Program-made: the position numbers and the translations under genes
Shown here: piece by piece, positions 45,386 to 54,450 of the stretch
How positions within the stretch are numbered: the first letter of the stretch is position 1
Layout of the letters: each line of letters begins with the position of its first letter
From: Promethearchaeia archaeon
GTDB lineage: Archaea; Asgardarchaeota; Lokiarchaeia; Sigyniarchaeales; SOKP01
NCBI GenBank assembly: GCA_029856105.1
Contig: JAHQWH010000006.1
Coordinates: forward strand, 1-63,576
DNA: 63,576 nucleotides
Direction: 5' to 3'
The notes under the pieces: model-generated
Seen by the model: the letters and a program-made list of their open reading frames with translations, nothing else
Told to the model about the DNA's origin: nothing
Database searches by the model: none

Positions 45386-45692
45386 ATGGAGCGTTTGGGG
45401 TGCTCTGAAGTCCCTTTGCTGGACGGACCACAAAATCCTCATTAGTGGAAATTGCCTGGATTCAGGTTTCATGAGTATTATTATCCAATTTTATGTCCCG
45501 GCGAAGCGATCCCCTTGATGGTGGGTACCAGAATAGGGCCTTTTGTAGGAAAGGCTCGAGTTCGTAATAACAAACCCGATCAGGCCAGGGATGGAGCAAT
45601 CGTAAGTTTAGGAATTCACGCTTTATGGTAAGGTCGTGGAGGAGCATATTATCTGGTCATAATAGTAGGATTGGAATCGAGGTTCAGGTCTT
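45386..45692 (+). ncRNA. Signal recognition particle RNA (7S, archaeal type)
   Basis: The 5' end shows an Alu-domain fold. GAGC/GCTC closes a loop GTTTGGGGT (helix 3), followed by TGAAG (compare human TGTAG) and GTCC/GGAC closing CTTTGCT (helix 4). The S domain near 45579-45604 contains helix 8: AGGCCA, a GGGA (GNRA) tetraloop, TGG, then the conserved GGAGCA symmetric-loop strand. Pairing between AATCCT after helix 4 and AGGATT near the 3' end supports helix 5, and GGACC pairs with GGTTC. The length of about 305 bases fits archaeal SRP RNA. Exact termini are estimated. The RNA would bind SRP19 and SRP54 for membrane-protein targeting. Confidence 0.85.
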
Positions 45693-45727
45693 TTATTCTT
45701 TTTCTTTATAAAAACCATTTCCTAAGA

Positions 45728-46171
45728 TTAATACGATTTCTTCTTTACTTTAAGCTTATATTTACAGTGAGAATTACTATTATCAACAATACACTCCTTA
45801 ATTTCAGTCTCAAATTGAAACTCAGGAAATAGACTCGTCAAAAAACTCCTCGTATAAGGAAGACATATGCTCTCTTGAATATTTTTTGCGCTTGTTGGGT
45901 TCCTTTTTCCGCCAATTGGACAAAATTTCTTTGAATGTTTTAATTGAATAAAATATGTGTTCTCATCTATTTTTTTAATTGAAGTTGAGGCACCTAACGC
46001 TTTATAAGACGTTTCTAAAGCAGTTGTTAAATCATTAATACCTTTTTCTTTATATAAAGCGGCTAATTTTGCTCCCAATTTTGTGCTAACGGCTCGTGGG
46101 AGGTTTTCTCCGCCAACATCAATCATCTCGTTTATATATGCGTGAAAAAATTTTAAAGCATCTTTTACCAT
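45728..46171 (-). CDS. V4R-like (hydrocarbon-binding-type) small protein
   Basis: This 147-residue soluble protein has a helical N-terminus (LKFFHAYINEMIDVGGENLPRAVSTKLGAKL). Its C-terminal half has spaced Cys residues in KFCPIGGKRNP, SICLPYTRSFL and KECIVDNSNSHCKYKL. The pattern, ending in strands after an EC...C pair, resembles V4R or 4-vinyl-reductase-like ligand-binding domains, but the match is by eye and uncertain. It is transcribed toward the SRP RNA gene. Confidence 0.5.
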   Translation of the reverse strand: MVKDALKFFHAYINEMIDVGGENLPRAVSTKLGAKLAALYKEKGINDLTTALETSYKALGASTSIKKIDENTYFIQLKHSKKFCPIGGKRNPTSAKNIQESICLPYTRSFLTSLFPEFQFETEIKECIVDNSNSHCKYKLKVKKKSY

Positions 46172-46289
46172 TTAAATCAACCCCTAATTGACTTTTCCTA
46201 ATTTTTTACTAAAATTGTGGTCAAACAATCCTTAACTCTAGATAAAAAGTCAAATAAATCGTATATAAATTTAAGCATGTTTGTAACTA

Positions 46290-46889
46290 TTAATCCCCTT
46301 TCAAAATAAAACGTAAAAGTTTATCTTTATCTTCTTCAGCATAATTAATTCCAATTCTTTTACCCAATAAGATTTGTTTATCATCGATCTTCTCTCCTTC
46401 GGCAAAAAAGAGTGCTGATTTTTCAACGCAAGAATCTTTGCCATTAAACTTCTCCTTAGTTATTTTCATAGCCATACAAAGCTTGCTTGGACCATCCACT
46501 AAATTTTTATAATTCTTGCCAACTTTAATGGTCCGATTTTCTTTCATTAAGTCAATCCCATCAATTGGATACAAATTTCTTATGAATATTGAACATGGAA
46601 ACCCCTCTGGTTCAGTGATAACATTAAGGCAGAAATAGGTACCATAGATATAATAAATGTAAAAAGTACCGGGTTTCATATACATTATTTTTGTTTTCTC
46701 AGTTTTTTTATAATTATAGCAGTGACACGCTTTATCCTTTACACCTAAATAGGCTTCTACCTCAATAACTTTTCCAATCATTCTTCCTTTCGTTGTTTTT
46801 CTTACGAGATATTTTCCTAAGATGTCCTTACCTACTTCGGTCGTATCTCTCGAAAAAAATTCCCTTGTTAACCTTCTTAACTCGTTCAA
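46290..46889 (-). CDS. 3-methyladenine DNA glycosylase (AAG/MPG family)
   Basis: This 199-residue base-excision enzyme starts EFFSRDTTEVGKDILGKYL. It carries GKVIEVEAYLG with the catalytic Glu (about 38-48), MKPGTFYIYYIYGTYFCLNVIT (about 71-92) and DGPSKLCMAMKI (DGPxKL). These match the eukaryote/Bacillus AAG fold rather than AlkA. It removes alkylated purines. The length is normal. It is divergent from the UROD-like gene. Confidence 0.92.
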   Translation of the reverse strand: MNELRRLTREFFSRDTTEVGKDILGKYLVRKTTKGRMIGKVIEVEAYLGVKDKACHCYNYKKTEKTKIMYMKPGTFYIYYIYGTYFCLNVITEPEGFPCSIFIRNLYPIDGIDLMKENRTIKVGKNYKNLVDGPSKLCMAMKITKEKFNGKDSCVEKSALFFAEGEKIDDKQILLGKRIGINYAEEDKDKLLRFILKGD

Positions 46890-46998
46890 TTCAGAATCAA
46901 TTCTTATTACAAACTTGTAAAATTAAAAATTTATATATTTAAAAGATTATGAATAACTAATAAAAGATTTTAATAAAAGATTATTAACTTAAGCTAAA

Positions 46999-48078
46999 AT
47001 GAACGCTCCAGAAAGAATACTAAAAACGATTAAGCACGAAGAACCAGATAGGGTTCCCGCTTTTGAAAGTGCGTTTACAAACAACACTATAATAAAACAT
47101 TATGATGTAAATCTTAGCGGTGGTCGTGGATACAAAAACATCTATAAATTTTTTAGTAAAGTAGGAATAGAGTTAGTTCTTAGTTATGTAAGTTTATTTC
47201 CCCGAAAAATGTTTAGGGGAGGATTTATAGATGAATATGGTAGAGTAATGAAATATGAATATGCTGAAGACAAAACTATGATCTTAGCTTACCACGGAGG
47301 GCACTTTAAGTCGTTTGAGGACTACGAAAGCTGGGAACAGCCAGACCCAAACTTAAAATCTCGAATGGATCAATTTCTATCAGGAAGAAGTATTCAAAAA
47401 GAAATGGATGACGCAATTTTTTCTATTCCTTCAACTGGAGCTCTAATGGAATGTGCTTGGGAGGGTTTTGGAATGGAAACCTTTTCACGAATTACAGGAC
47501 GCGATAAACAAATGAAAAGGATATTCGACGATCGAGGAGCGTTTACAGTAGAGTTGGTAAAAATCTTAGCGGAAAACGAAGCTAAAATGGTGTTGTTATG
47601 GGACGATTACGGATTTAAGAATGGCTTATTCATGAGAACAAGTTTATATCGAAAACATATATTTCCATGGTTAAAACAAATATGTGATACCGCTCATAAG
47701 TATGATTGTAAGATTCTTTTACATTCAGATGGAGATTTAATGGAAATTTTTGAGGATATTATAAAATGTGGAGTTGATGCGCTCAATCCCATCGAATCTA
47801 CTACTGCTAACCCAGATTACGATATATTTAAATTAAACGAAATGTATGGCGATAAGATTACTTTTGTTGGCAATTTAAGCCCTATCATGCTAGCAATGGG
47901 GGAGATTTCTGAAATTGAAGATTACGCTAAAAAATTAATACGAGAATTAGCACCAGGTGGAGGATATATTTTTAGTTCAGGACATAGCATACATCCAGCT
48001 GTTACAGTTGATAGATTTGAAGCTATGCAAAATATTAAGAGAAAATACGGGACTTATCCTATAAATGTTCCAGATTAA
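46999..48078 (+). CDS. Uroporphyrinogen decarboxylase-family protein (MtaA/methyltransferase-like)
   Basis: This 359-residue TIM barrel begins NAPERILKTIKHEEPDRVP, the family's N-terminal signature. It shows KILLHSDGDLMEIFEDIIKCGVDALNPIE (about 237-265) with the His and Cys positions typical of zinc-dependent corrinoid or coenzyme M methyltransferases. True UroD is less likely because no heme pathway genes are nearby. The methyl donor and acceptor are unknown. Confidence 0.85.
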   Translation: MNAPERILKTIKHEEPDRVPAFESAFTNNTIIKHYDVNLSGGRGYKNIYKFFSKVGIELVLSYVSLFPRKMFRGGFIDEYGRVMKYEYAEDKTMILAYHGGHFKSFEDYESWEQPDPNLKSRMDQFLSGRSIQKEMDDAIFSIPSTGALMECAWEGFGMETFSRITGRDKQMKRIFDDRGAFTVELVKILAENEAKMVLLWDDYGFKNGLFMRTSLYRKHIFPWLKQICDTAHKYDCKILLHSDGDLMEIFEDIIKCGVDALNPIESTTANPDYDIFKLNEMYGDKITFVGNLSPIMLAMGEISEIEDYAKKLIRELAPGGGYIFSSGHSIHPAVTVDRFEAMQNIKRKYGTYPINVPD

Positions 48079-48095
48079 TATATCTAAGTAAGCTA

Positions 48096-48923
48096 TTAAT
48101 AATTGGAACTTAACTCGTTTTTTAAGAATGAAACCAACTTGTCATTAGAAGCTATGAAAGGGAATTTCAAATAAATAGATAAATCTCCTTCAATTTTACT
48201 TCCATTAAGTGAAAAGAATTCTCCTCCAGCTTCTTTTAGGATTAGTAATCCCGCTGCAACATCAACCAATCGATTTGTTTCTCTTAAGTTAACAAAAGCT
48301 TCCATGCTACCTTTCGCAAGTTGGCATAATGTTAAGGCACTACTCCCTAATACGCGTATGCGAAAAAATCTCCTAAATATTGGTCTTAAATTATCTATGT
48401 GTTTAAAAAAGTTTTTCATAGGGAGATTTAACTCAAAAAAGCACTTATCAGTAATGTCCAAATCAGAAACATGAATTTTATTATTATTTAAATAAGCGCC
48501 CTCGCCTTTAATTGCCCAATAAATACCTTTCGTGTTTAAATTAAGAACCACTGCTTTTTTTATGTCGTTAATCGTTCGACCTATAGCATAGGCTATTGAT
48601 ATAGAACAGTACGGGATTCCTCTTACTGCGTTATTAGAACCATCAACAGGATCGATAATTAAAACATTTTGGCTTTTAATTGCTTTTTCCTTATTTCCTA
48701 TATATCGTTCGCCTAATTCTTCGCTAATTAACAATAGATTTACATTCTCATTTTCTAAAGTATTAATAACTACATCTTCAGCAATAAGGTCTATTTGCAT
48801 TGAAATATCCCCACCTGCGCCCCTCTGAGCTTTTTCTGCCGCCTTTTTAGTGCCTAAAATAGGATTTATAGCATCATATACATTTATAGCAATTTGTTTC
48901 AATAAATCGATACTAAGTTCCAT
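48096..48923 (-). CDS. Inositol monophosphatase-family phosphatase
   Basis: The protein has about 275 residues from the ATG at 48923; an in-frame TTG 15 bases upstream is less likely. Metal motifs are ISEELGE (about 75-81) and DPVDGSNN (about 95-102), with the later motif VDVAAGLLILKEAGG giving the third metal Asp. In archaea this family includes enzymes active on inositol phosphate and fructose 1,6-bisphosphate. It is therefore either part of inositol metabolism or gluconeogenesis. Confidence 0.88.
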   Translation of the reverse strand: MELSIDLLKQIAINVYDAINPILGTKKAAEKAQRGAGGDISMQIDLIAEDVVINTLENENVNLLLISEELGERYIGNKEKAIKSQNVLIIDPVDGSNNAVRGIPYCSISIAYAIGRTINDIKKAVVLNLNTKGIYWAIKGEGAYLNNNKIHVSDLDITDKCFFELNLPMKNFFKHIDNLRPIFRRFFRIRVLGSSALTLCQLAKGSMEAFVNLRETNRLVDVAAGLLILKEAGGEFFSLNGSKIEGDLSIYLKFPFIASNDKLVSFLKNELSSNY

Positions 48924-48982
48924 GATATAACCAATCAAAAATTTGATTAAATAATAAAATACAATTAGATAAATATCTTTTA

Positions 48983-50239
48983 TTAAGAGGATTGAATATG
49001 TCTTTCTTGTTCCAAAATTTCTTTTATGCTACTTAACTTAGTTACAATCGTTTGAACAAAGCCATTTTCCAAGAGTAAATGTGGCCCCTTATTCAACTCA
49101 TTTTTTAAATAAAGCTTATCGATTTTTTCTAAAAGTAGCCATTCAGAAATTAGTATACCTTTTCTTTTTTCTTCCTCCGCAAACTTGTTTGTTAGAATAT
49201 TATAGTTCTTTAATTCAAGAAAGTTATTTTCTTCTTGCATTTCCAAGATAGCAAAGAAAGGCGTTTCTCCAAAGTGCTCGGAGATTTTAGAACTTAAACC
49301 TTCGTTGTTCGCTAAAGGCACGGCGATCTTTATAACTTCTTTTGGTAGAGTTTGAGAAATAATAATGATTCTAAAGATTTGAGTGAATTCTGCTTGGATT
49401 TTATCTGACAGCGCATTTTTCAACGACTGTATTTGATGCAAATGAAGTTCTTTATTTAAAATTACTACAACTTCTAAAAAAATATATCGACCGTAAGATC
49501 TAATTTCAAGGTTTTCAATCTCTTTAACATTTGGAAAGTTTTTAATCACATTATAAAGTTCATTTCTTTGGTCAAAATCGATAATAGCGTCTAATAATAT
49601 TTTAGTAGAGGTCAAGAAAATATCGTATCCACCTTTAATAATTAGTAAAGCAATAATTAGACTAATTATTGAATCTAGAAAATTAACGCCGAATAAAGCA
49701 CCTATAAAACCGATTATCACTGAAGACGAGATAAGGTTATCGTAGAATTTTTCGCTTGCTTGAGATTGAATTATGGGTGAGTTTGTCTGTTTTCCTATTA
49801 CTCTTAAATATAAGGTTGTTGAGAACGAAATAGTCAATGAAGCGATTAAGAAAATAAAAATTACGGGAGAAGTTATTATTTGTTTTGGAAGTCCAACAAA
49901 GTGAGCGAATATTTCGGAGAACGAAATAATAATTACATTATACGCTGTATAAAATATGACTAGCGATATAATTAAGCTGATTATATTTTCTATTTTGTAA
50001 TATCCATAAGGAAATTTTTCATTTGGTTTTCTTTTTGCGTAACTGATTCCAACTAAAGCAGCAAACACCATAATTATATCCGTAAGATTATCAAAAGCAT
50101 CTGCTTGAAGCGCCAAACTACCGCTTAAATCGGCAAAAATTAACTTAAAAATAAATAGACTTAAATTTACTACTAATAATACAGAATTCACGAAAATTGG
50201 TTTGGTGTAAAATTTTTTACTTTTATCTGGTTCGTTCAT
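48983..50239 (-). CDS. Cation diffusion facilitator fused to NifX-like domain
   Basis: This 418-residue protein has six TM helices (about 13-205) with SLALQADAFDNLTDIIMV and KFPYGYYKIENI, the CDF metal-site helices. A ZT_dimer domain (about 213-300) follows. The last 115 residues begin with KIAVPLANNEGLSSKISEHFGETPFFAI, the signature of NifX/NafY dinitrogenase-cofactor-binding folds. The fusion suggests metal or cluster sensing coupled to efflux. Its start overlaps the end of the upstream membrane-protein gene by 4 bases. Confidence 0.88.
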   Translation of the reverse strand: MNEPDKSKKFYTKPIFVNSVLLVVNLSLFIFKLIFADLSGSLALQADAFDNLTDIIMVFAALVGISYAKRKPNEKFPYGYYKIENIISLIISLVIFYTAYNVIIISFSEIFAHFVGLPKQIITSPVIFIFLIASLTISFSTTLYLRVIGKQTNSPIIQSQASEKFYDNLISSSVIIGFIGALFGVNFLDSIISLIIALLIIKGGYDIFLTSTKILLDAIIDFDQRNELYNVIKNFPNVKEIENLEIRSYGRYIFLEVVVILNKELHLHQIQSLKNALSDKIQAEFTQIFRIIIISQTLPKEVIKIAVPLANNEGLSSKISEHFGETPFFAILEMQEENNFLELKNYNILTNKFAEEEKRKGILISEWLLLEKIDKLYLKNELNKGPHLLLENGFVQTIVTKLSSIKEILEQERHIQSS

Positions 50240-50775
50240 TTATCTACAACAGCTTTTTTCTCTTGAATTTTTTCTTGATTTTTTACTTTATATTGAAATA
50301 GTCTAATTATGTATACAATTAATGCCCCCATGAAACACCACACGCATATTATAGTTTGCAATAATCCAGGAAAACTAGTATTCTGATAGAAAGGATTAAA
50401 ATCGAGAGGAAAAAAAGGTTGAATATCCGTGTAAATAGGGAAATCGAGTAAAATATGAATATAAATTCCCGAAAGAGAGGCAACCAAGATTTTTTTAAAC
50501 GATACATCTTGTTCTAACTTGAAAAACGACATTAAAGGGTAAAAATGTCTTCTAATTTTGCTCATTACCACCGTCAAGAGAAGTGCAACAATAGTTCCTC
50601 CTAAAAAACTGTGGAAAAAACCATGAAGCGGGTAATCTAAGTTAAAAAGTAAGATAATAAATGGTTCAATATCAACAATTACGCTAGCAATTAAGAATGT
50701 AGGAAAATCGATGAAATTAAGAAACAACAATCCAATCATTAACCCTGGGCCTAAATGATATGTTGTGAAAGGCAT
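50236..50775 (-). CDS. Small membrane protein of the metal-dependent hydrolase-like (YdjM/DUF4184-type) group
   Basis: This 179-residue protein with about four TM helices starts MPFTTYHLGPGLMIG. It carries DIEPF and PLHGFFHSFLGG, and conserved Asp/His residues near membrane surfaces are usual for YdjM-like proteins. Family assignment is by pattern only. The 4-base overlap with the cation efflux gene implies one transcript. Confidence 0.65.
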   Translation of the reverse strand: MPFTTYHLGPGLMIGLLFLNFIDFPTFLIASVIVDIEPFIILLFNLDYPLHGFFHSFLGGTIVALLLTVVMSKIRRHFYPLMSFFKLEQDVSFKKILVASLSGIYIHILLDFPIYTDIQPFFPLDFNPFYQNTSFPGLLQTIICVWCFMGALIVYIIRLFQYKVKNQEKIQEKKAVVDK

Positions 50776-50903
50776 ACAATAATAATTTATTCTTTTAACA
50801 TTTAAATTCCCATGATGGAATATATCTAGATTATAAAATGAAGTTTGATTACATTAATTTTAACATTTATTCCAGATTATAATTAACCTACAAAATAAAA
50901 AGA

Positions 50904-51209
50904 TTAAATTAGCTCAATTTCGACTAAAACTGTTTCAGGAATCTGGATCTTCATAATAAGATGCATCGAGCGCTCGTTCGCAATTATTTCAAAAAGGCGT
51001 TTGTGGATTCTCATTTCAAACTTCGCCCAAGTCGCAGTTCCTTGACCAGAAGGTGCTTTTAATACGGGTACGCGTAATCTCTTTGTAGGTAAGGGGATAG
51101 GTCCAAGTTTTCTAATGCCTTGATTTTTACATACGCTTTCTATTTGTTCGCATACGGCTTTTAGCGCTGGAAGCTTTGTCGATGAAAGCCTAATTCTTGC
51201 TCGCTGCAT
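50904..51209 (-). CDS. rps10: Ribosomal protein uS10
   Basis: This 101-residue protein matches archaeal S10. It starts ARIRLSSTKLPALKAVCEQI and has the conserved GPIPLPTKRLRVPVLKAPSGQGTATWAKFEMRIHKRL core. It ends with the family's PETVLVEIELI strand. In many archaea it sits beside elongation factor 1A; here it is flanked by unrelated membrane-protein genes, so that operon is broken. Confidence 0.97.
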   Translation of the reverse strand: MQRARIRLSSTKLPALKAVCEQIESVCKNQGIRKLGPIPLPTKRLRVPVLKAPSGQGTATWAKFEMRIHKRLFEIIANERSMHLIMKIQIPETVLVEIELI

Positions 51210-51330
51210 TTTTTAAACAATTTTTAATTGAAGTAGTTAGAATTAGAAATTATTAAAATTAAATAAATTTTATCATTCATACCTTAAAACAAGAAACTTA
51301 ACTTTTATTGAGAAATAAAGTATCGCCAAA

Positions 51331-52431
51331 TTAATTATTTTTACTTTCTTTTTGTTCTATTTTATTTAGTATTATTAAACTTAGGATGCTTAATTGAGTT
51401 TTTAAAGAGGCTTTTCTCCCCCATTTTTTATGAACACCTTTGAGTAATAGCGTTATCAAAATTGTAGTTCCTACGAAGGCTATCCAAATAGTCAAAGCGT
51501 TTAATTGACGAAAAAATATAAAATACAATGGATCATGCGCCAAATAAATAGTGAAAGAGTAAAAAGAATAGTAAAAGAAAAATCTATAACTTTTTTTTGT
51601 TTTAATAATTTCAAATTCTTCAATATATAGAAGTATTGAAAGCAATATTAGAAAAAAACCAATAGAAAACACTAGCGAAGAAAAGGTTCTACGATAAATA
51701 ATATCAGGAAAACGAAAAATGAAAGCAAATGTCACTGAAATTATCCCAATTAACAATAGAGGCGTTATAAACACATGTTTTATCGCATGTTCCCTTTCCC
51801 TTTGATCGTTAATTTTATTAACATCAGTAAATGAATCTCCCACTACAGTTCCAAGGAGAAATATAGAAAAATAAGACAAGATTGTAAATTGTTCTATAGG
51901 ATGGAATAAAATATAGAATAATAGCCCATAAATATTAGTTTGTCCATCATAGGTTAGCAATAAGGGTGAAATATATTGATTGCCAACTAGTAATACAATT
52001 CCAACTAAAATCCTAAATATTTTTGAAGTATTTAAGAAGAAATACCCCAATAAGAGCGAAACCGCGATTGTTTGTAAAACATTCCACGCCCAAATCCATG
52101 TAAGATCGTTAATTCCAAAAGCTATTACTATATTATAAAGCAAAGCTACGATTAATAATAACAAGGCTCTAATAAGGTATATATTTTTAACTCTGCGTAT
52201 AGTAAGTCCATTTGGGTCGTCTATATTTGTAACTTTTCTTTTATAAGATAAAATAGCACTGAATCCTGAAATAAACATAAATCCAGAAGCAGCTATAGGC
52301 GCTAAAAATGCAAACAATATATTGATTAACCATCTATCCTCGATTCTAATCCACCAATCAATTAGATGACCAAGGATCATGAGAAGTATACATAATCCGC
52401 GAATTATATCAACACTCTTAATTCTTTTCAT
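51331..52431 (-). CDS. DUF1624/heparan-glucosaminide acetyltransferase-like membrane acyltransferase
   Basis: The 366-residue protein has about ten TM helices. The first helix, SVDIIRGLCILLMILGHLIDWW, contains the R-G and H residues typical of acyltransferase-3-like and DUF1624 enzymes. A second feature is the GFMFISGFSAILSYKRK segment (about 51-67). It probably transfers an acyl group to a glycan or lipid at the membrane. The specific substrate is not predictable. Confidence 0.75.
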   Translation of the reverse strand: MKRIKSVDIIRGLCILLMILGHLIDWWIRIEDRWLINILFAFLAPIAASGFMFISGFSAILSYKRKVTNIDDPNGLTIRRVKNIYLIRALLLLIVALLYNIVIAFGINDLTWIWAWNVLQTIAVSLLLGYFFLNTSKIFRILVGIVLLVGNQYISPLLLTYDGQTNIYGLLFYILFHPIEQFTILSYFSIFLLGTVVGDSFTDVNKINDQREREHAIKHVFITPLLLIGIISVTFAFIFRFPDIIYRRTFSSLVFSIGFFLILLSILLYIEEFEIIKTKKSYRFFFYYSFYSFTIYLAHDPLYFIFFRQLNALTIWIAFVGTTILITLLLKGVHKKWGRKASLKTQLSILSLIILNKIEQKESKNN

Positions 52432-52577
52432 TCTTTAGCAACTTTTTTTTAAAATTAATAATAAGGTTTTCCTTCTTTTCCTATTTAATAGTTATTACTA
52501 AAAAAAGTTAATGACAGTTTCACAAGATCGTTAGAAAATATGTATTTTTTCAAACCAATAAACACTTTTAGAGAAAT

Positions 52578-53627
52578 TTAAGAAAACCCTAAAAGAAATT
52601 TATTCCCCAAATGCACATTTTTAAGATATTTTTTAGCTATTTCTAAGCATTTTGTTGCCTGTTTTTTTGGAGTTATTGGTAAATCCTTCATTTTGTAATC
52701 ACCATGAAACACTAAAAGGCTATAGGGAATCTCAGGATTTATCTCACTAATAAATCTCGCAATTAGCTCCACTTCTTTGTGATTCGTATAGCCAGGAACC
52801 ATTAAAGTACATGCACTCATTTCTGGCATGTATTTTCCCCGTGTATTAAAAAAAATTTCCGCAAGGTATTTGAAATTTTCAAGGGTTTTACTATTACTGA
52901 CACCGCATAAAGCTATATTAAGTTTTTCATTGAAAGTTTTTAAGTCGAACTTAATATTACCACCTGTTTTTATTGCGAGTCTCATGCATTTTTCTACTAA
53001 ATCTTGTCTTCCACTTCCATTAAATTCCCAACATATCCTGAATTTTCTCTTTTTATCTTGTTTTTCAATTTTTTCTATAATTAGTCCTGCTAAATTAATA
53101 GAAAATGGTAGTTGGACTTCTGGAGTACCGCCGAAATAACATAAACATGTGATTTTCTTATTTTTTACTATTTGTTTTGCTAAAAATTCAGCGTCGAATA
53201 GATGCTTCTTTGAAAAAAGCTTATGAGACGAGTTTTGACAGCTTAAACAGTTATACGAACATCCATAAAGAAACGCGGCGTACGAGTATGTATCATATTC
53301 CGCGTTACAAAACCATGCATTACAGCAATTAGTTGGTATTCGATCAAGGTACCCGTGAATATAACCTCTTGATCTAGAAGGTAAAGGCAACTCCCCACTT
53401 TGACTTTTCGGTATATTTCGCAACCCACAATAGCTTAAATCATTTTTAGAAAGAACACATTCGTTAATGCAAAGGTTACATCTTAATTTAGCATCCATAT
53501 CATCTGCTTTTGGAGGTTTGGATGGCAAATCTACTAAATTTCTAACTTGTTTATGAACGGCTAAAATATGAGGTTCAACGACTTCCCAATTTTCGTTTAG
53601 AATGCAATCTCGACATAATTGAAGCAC
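52578..53627 (-). CDS. Radical SAM protein (PFL-activase-like) with N-terminal zinc knuckle
   Basis: The protein has 349 residues from a GTG at 53627. The cluster motif is YGCSYNCLSCQN (C-x3-C-x2-C, about 119-130). An earlier Cys set (CNLCINECVLS, about 51-61) and YCGLRN resemble archaeal AmmeMemoRadiSam or related families. Codons above the GTG, in frame back to an upstream TGA, read CIFCGKTGKFIS and then CRDC inside the current start. They form a C-x2-C...C-x2-C knuckle. The real protein therefore probably starts at about ATA 53675, preceded by GGTGA that overlaps the stop codon of the Bud23-like gene. The substrate is unknown. Confidence 0.85.
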   Translation of the reverse strand: MLQLCRDCILNENWEVVEPHILAVHKQVRNLVDLPSKPPKADDMDAKLRCNLCINECVLSKNDLSYCGLRNIPKSQSGELPLPSRSRGYIHGYLDRIPTNCCNAWFCNAEYDTYSYAAFLYGCSYNCLSCQNSSHKLFSKKHLFDAEFLAKQIVKNKKITCLCYFGGTPEVQLPFSINLAGLIIEKIEKQDKKRKFRICWEFNGSGRQDLVEKCMRLAIKTGGNIKFDLKTFNEKLNIALCGVSNSKTLENFKYLAEIFFNTRGKYMPEMSACTLMVPGYTNHKEVELIARFISEINPEIPYSLLVFHGDYKMKDLPITPKKQATKCLEIAKKYLKNVHLGNKFLLGFS

Positions 53628-53681
53628 ATCAGAGATAAACTTGCCTGTTTTTCCACAAAATATGCAAGTTCCTATATCTTC

Positions 53682-54341
53682 TCACCGCTTTTTTAATAAT
53701 AAGTAAGTCTGACCCGCTTTTTGAGCAGGATTCTTTTTAATCATAAATCCATCAAAACCGTTATTATTAAAGGAAGATATAAATAAATCTAATTCTTTTT
53801 CGTCTTTTGGGTAAAATTCGATTATTATTCTTCCTTTTGGTTTCAATATTTTTCTCAAATATATCGCTGTATTATTAACAGTTTTAAATTTGTCTCGAAT
53901 TGTTTCTGTTCCATAAATTATAAAATTGTAAGCAGAAATTGAAATAATATGATTAATTGAAGCCTTTCTTAAAGGTAAATAATTAATATCAGCTAATATG
54001 AGCTCTAGATTTTTTTTATTTTCTGATTTTTTTTTTTTTTTAGTTTTTGCTTTCGAGACCATATCGATTAGAATATCGATACCAATAACTCGATGGCCAC
54101 TATCCACTAATATTTCCGAAGAAAAGCCTGAGCCACAACCTAAATCCACAATAATGTAATGATTGCCTTCTAAAACGTCGTAGTTACCGAGATTATCCAA
54201 TTTATCATCGCGTAAGTATTGTAAACATAATAAAGTCGTCTTTTTTTGATTTCTTTCCATCCATGTTGAATTATCATATTCTACTGATTTATCACCGATG
54301 TAGGAATCTGGAAATTTAGGCGTACCTTCGCGATTTGACAT
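53682..54341 (-). CDS. bud23: Bud23-like rRNA (guanine-N7) methyltransferase
   Basis: This 219-residue Rossmann methyltransferase has SAM motif I VDLGCGSGFSSEIL (about 68-81). Its C-terminal half parallels eukaryotic Bud23/WBSCR22: ISISAYNFIIYG (compare ISISAVQWL), LRKILKPKGRIIIEFYPKDEKELDLF and GFDGFMIKKNPAQKAGQTYLLLKK. The N-terminal PKFPDSYIGDKSVEYDNST also resembles PEFYYDEKTARKY. Bud23 methylates the small-subunit rRNA with Trm112. It is in the same frame as the radical SAM gene that follows. Confidence 0.83.
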   Translation of the reverse strand: MSNREGTPKFPDSYIGDKSVEYDNSTWMERNQKKTTLLCLQYLRDDKLDNLGNYDVLEGNHYIIVDLGCGSGFSSEILVDSGHRVIGIDILIDMVSKAKTKKKKKSENKKNLELILADINYLPLRKASINHIISISAYNFIIYGTETIRDKFKTVNNTAIYLRKILKPKGRIIIEFYPKDEKELDLFISSFNNNGFDGFMIKKNPAQKAGQTYLLLKKR

Positions 54342-54450
54342 AAATTTTCTAAATTAGAAAATGCTAAAAAGTATACATATAAATTATTAAATAAGTAGAT
54401 AAAATATATATGTAGTCATAAGAATAAGTTATATGCCAAATTAAAAAAAA

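Noticed and set aside
45462..45647. Open frame on the minus strand across the SRP RNA
   Set aside because: The region folds as SRP RNA on the plus strand, and the frame's protein has no protein-like pattern.
45386..45692. RNase P RNA as an alternative identity
   Set aside because: The GAAGTCC string suggested it, but the CR-I and CR-V consensus (GGAAAGUCC, ACAGAA) is absent, and the Alu and helix 8 motifs fit SRP RNA.
53627..53690. Selenocysteine at the TGA between the Bud23-like gene and the radical SAM gene
   Set aside because: No Cys or redox motif surrounds this TGA, both flanks are complete separate protein families, and no SECIS-like element follows; a non-AUG start is simpler.
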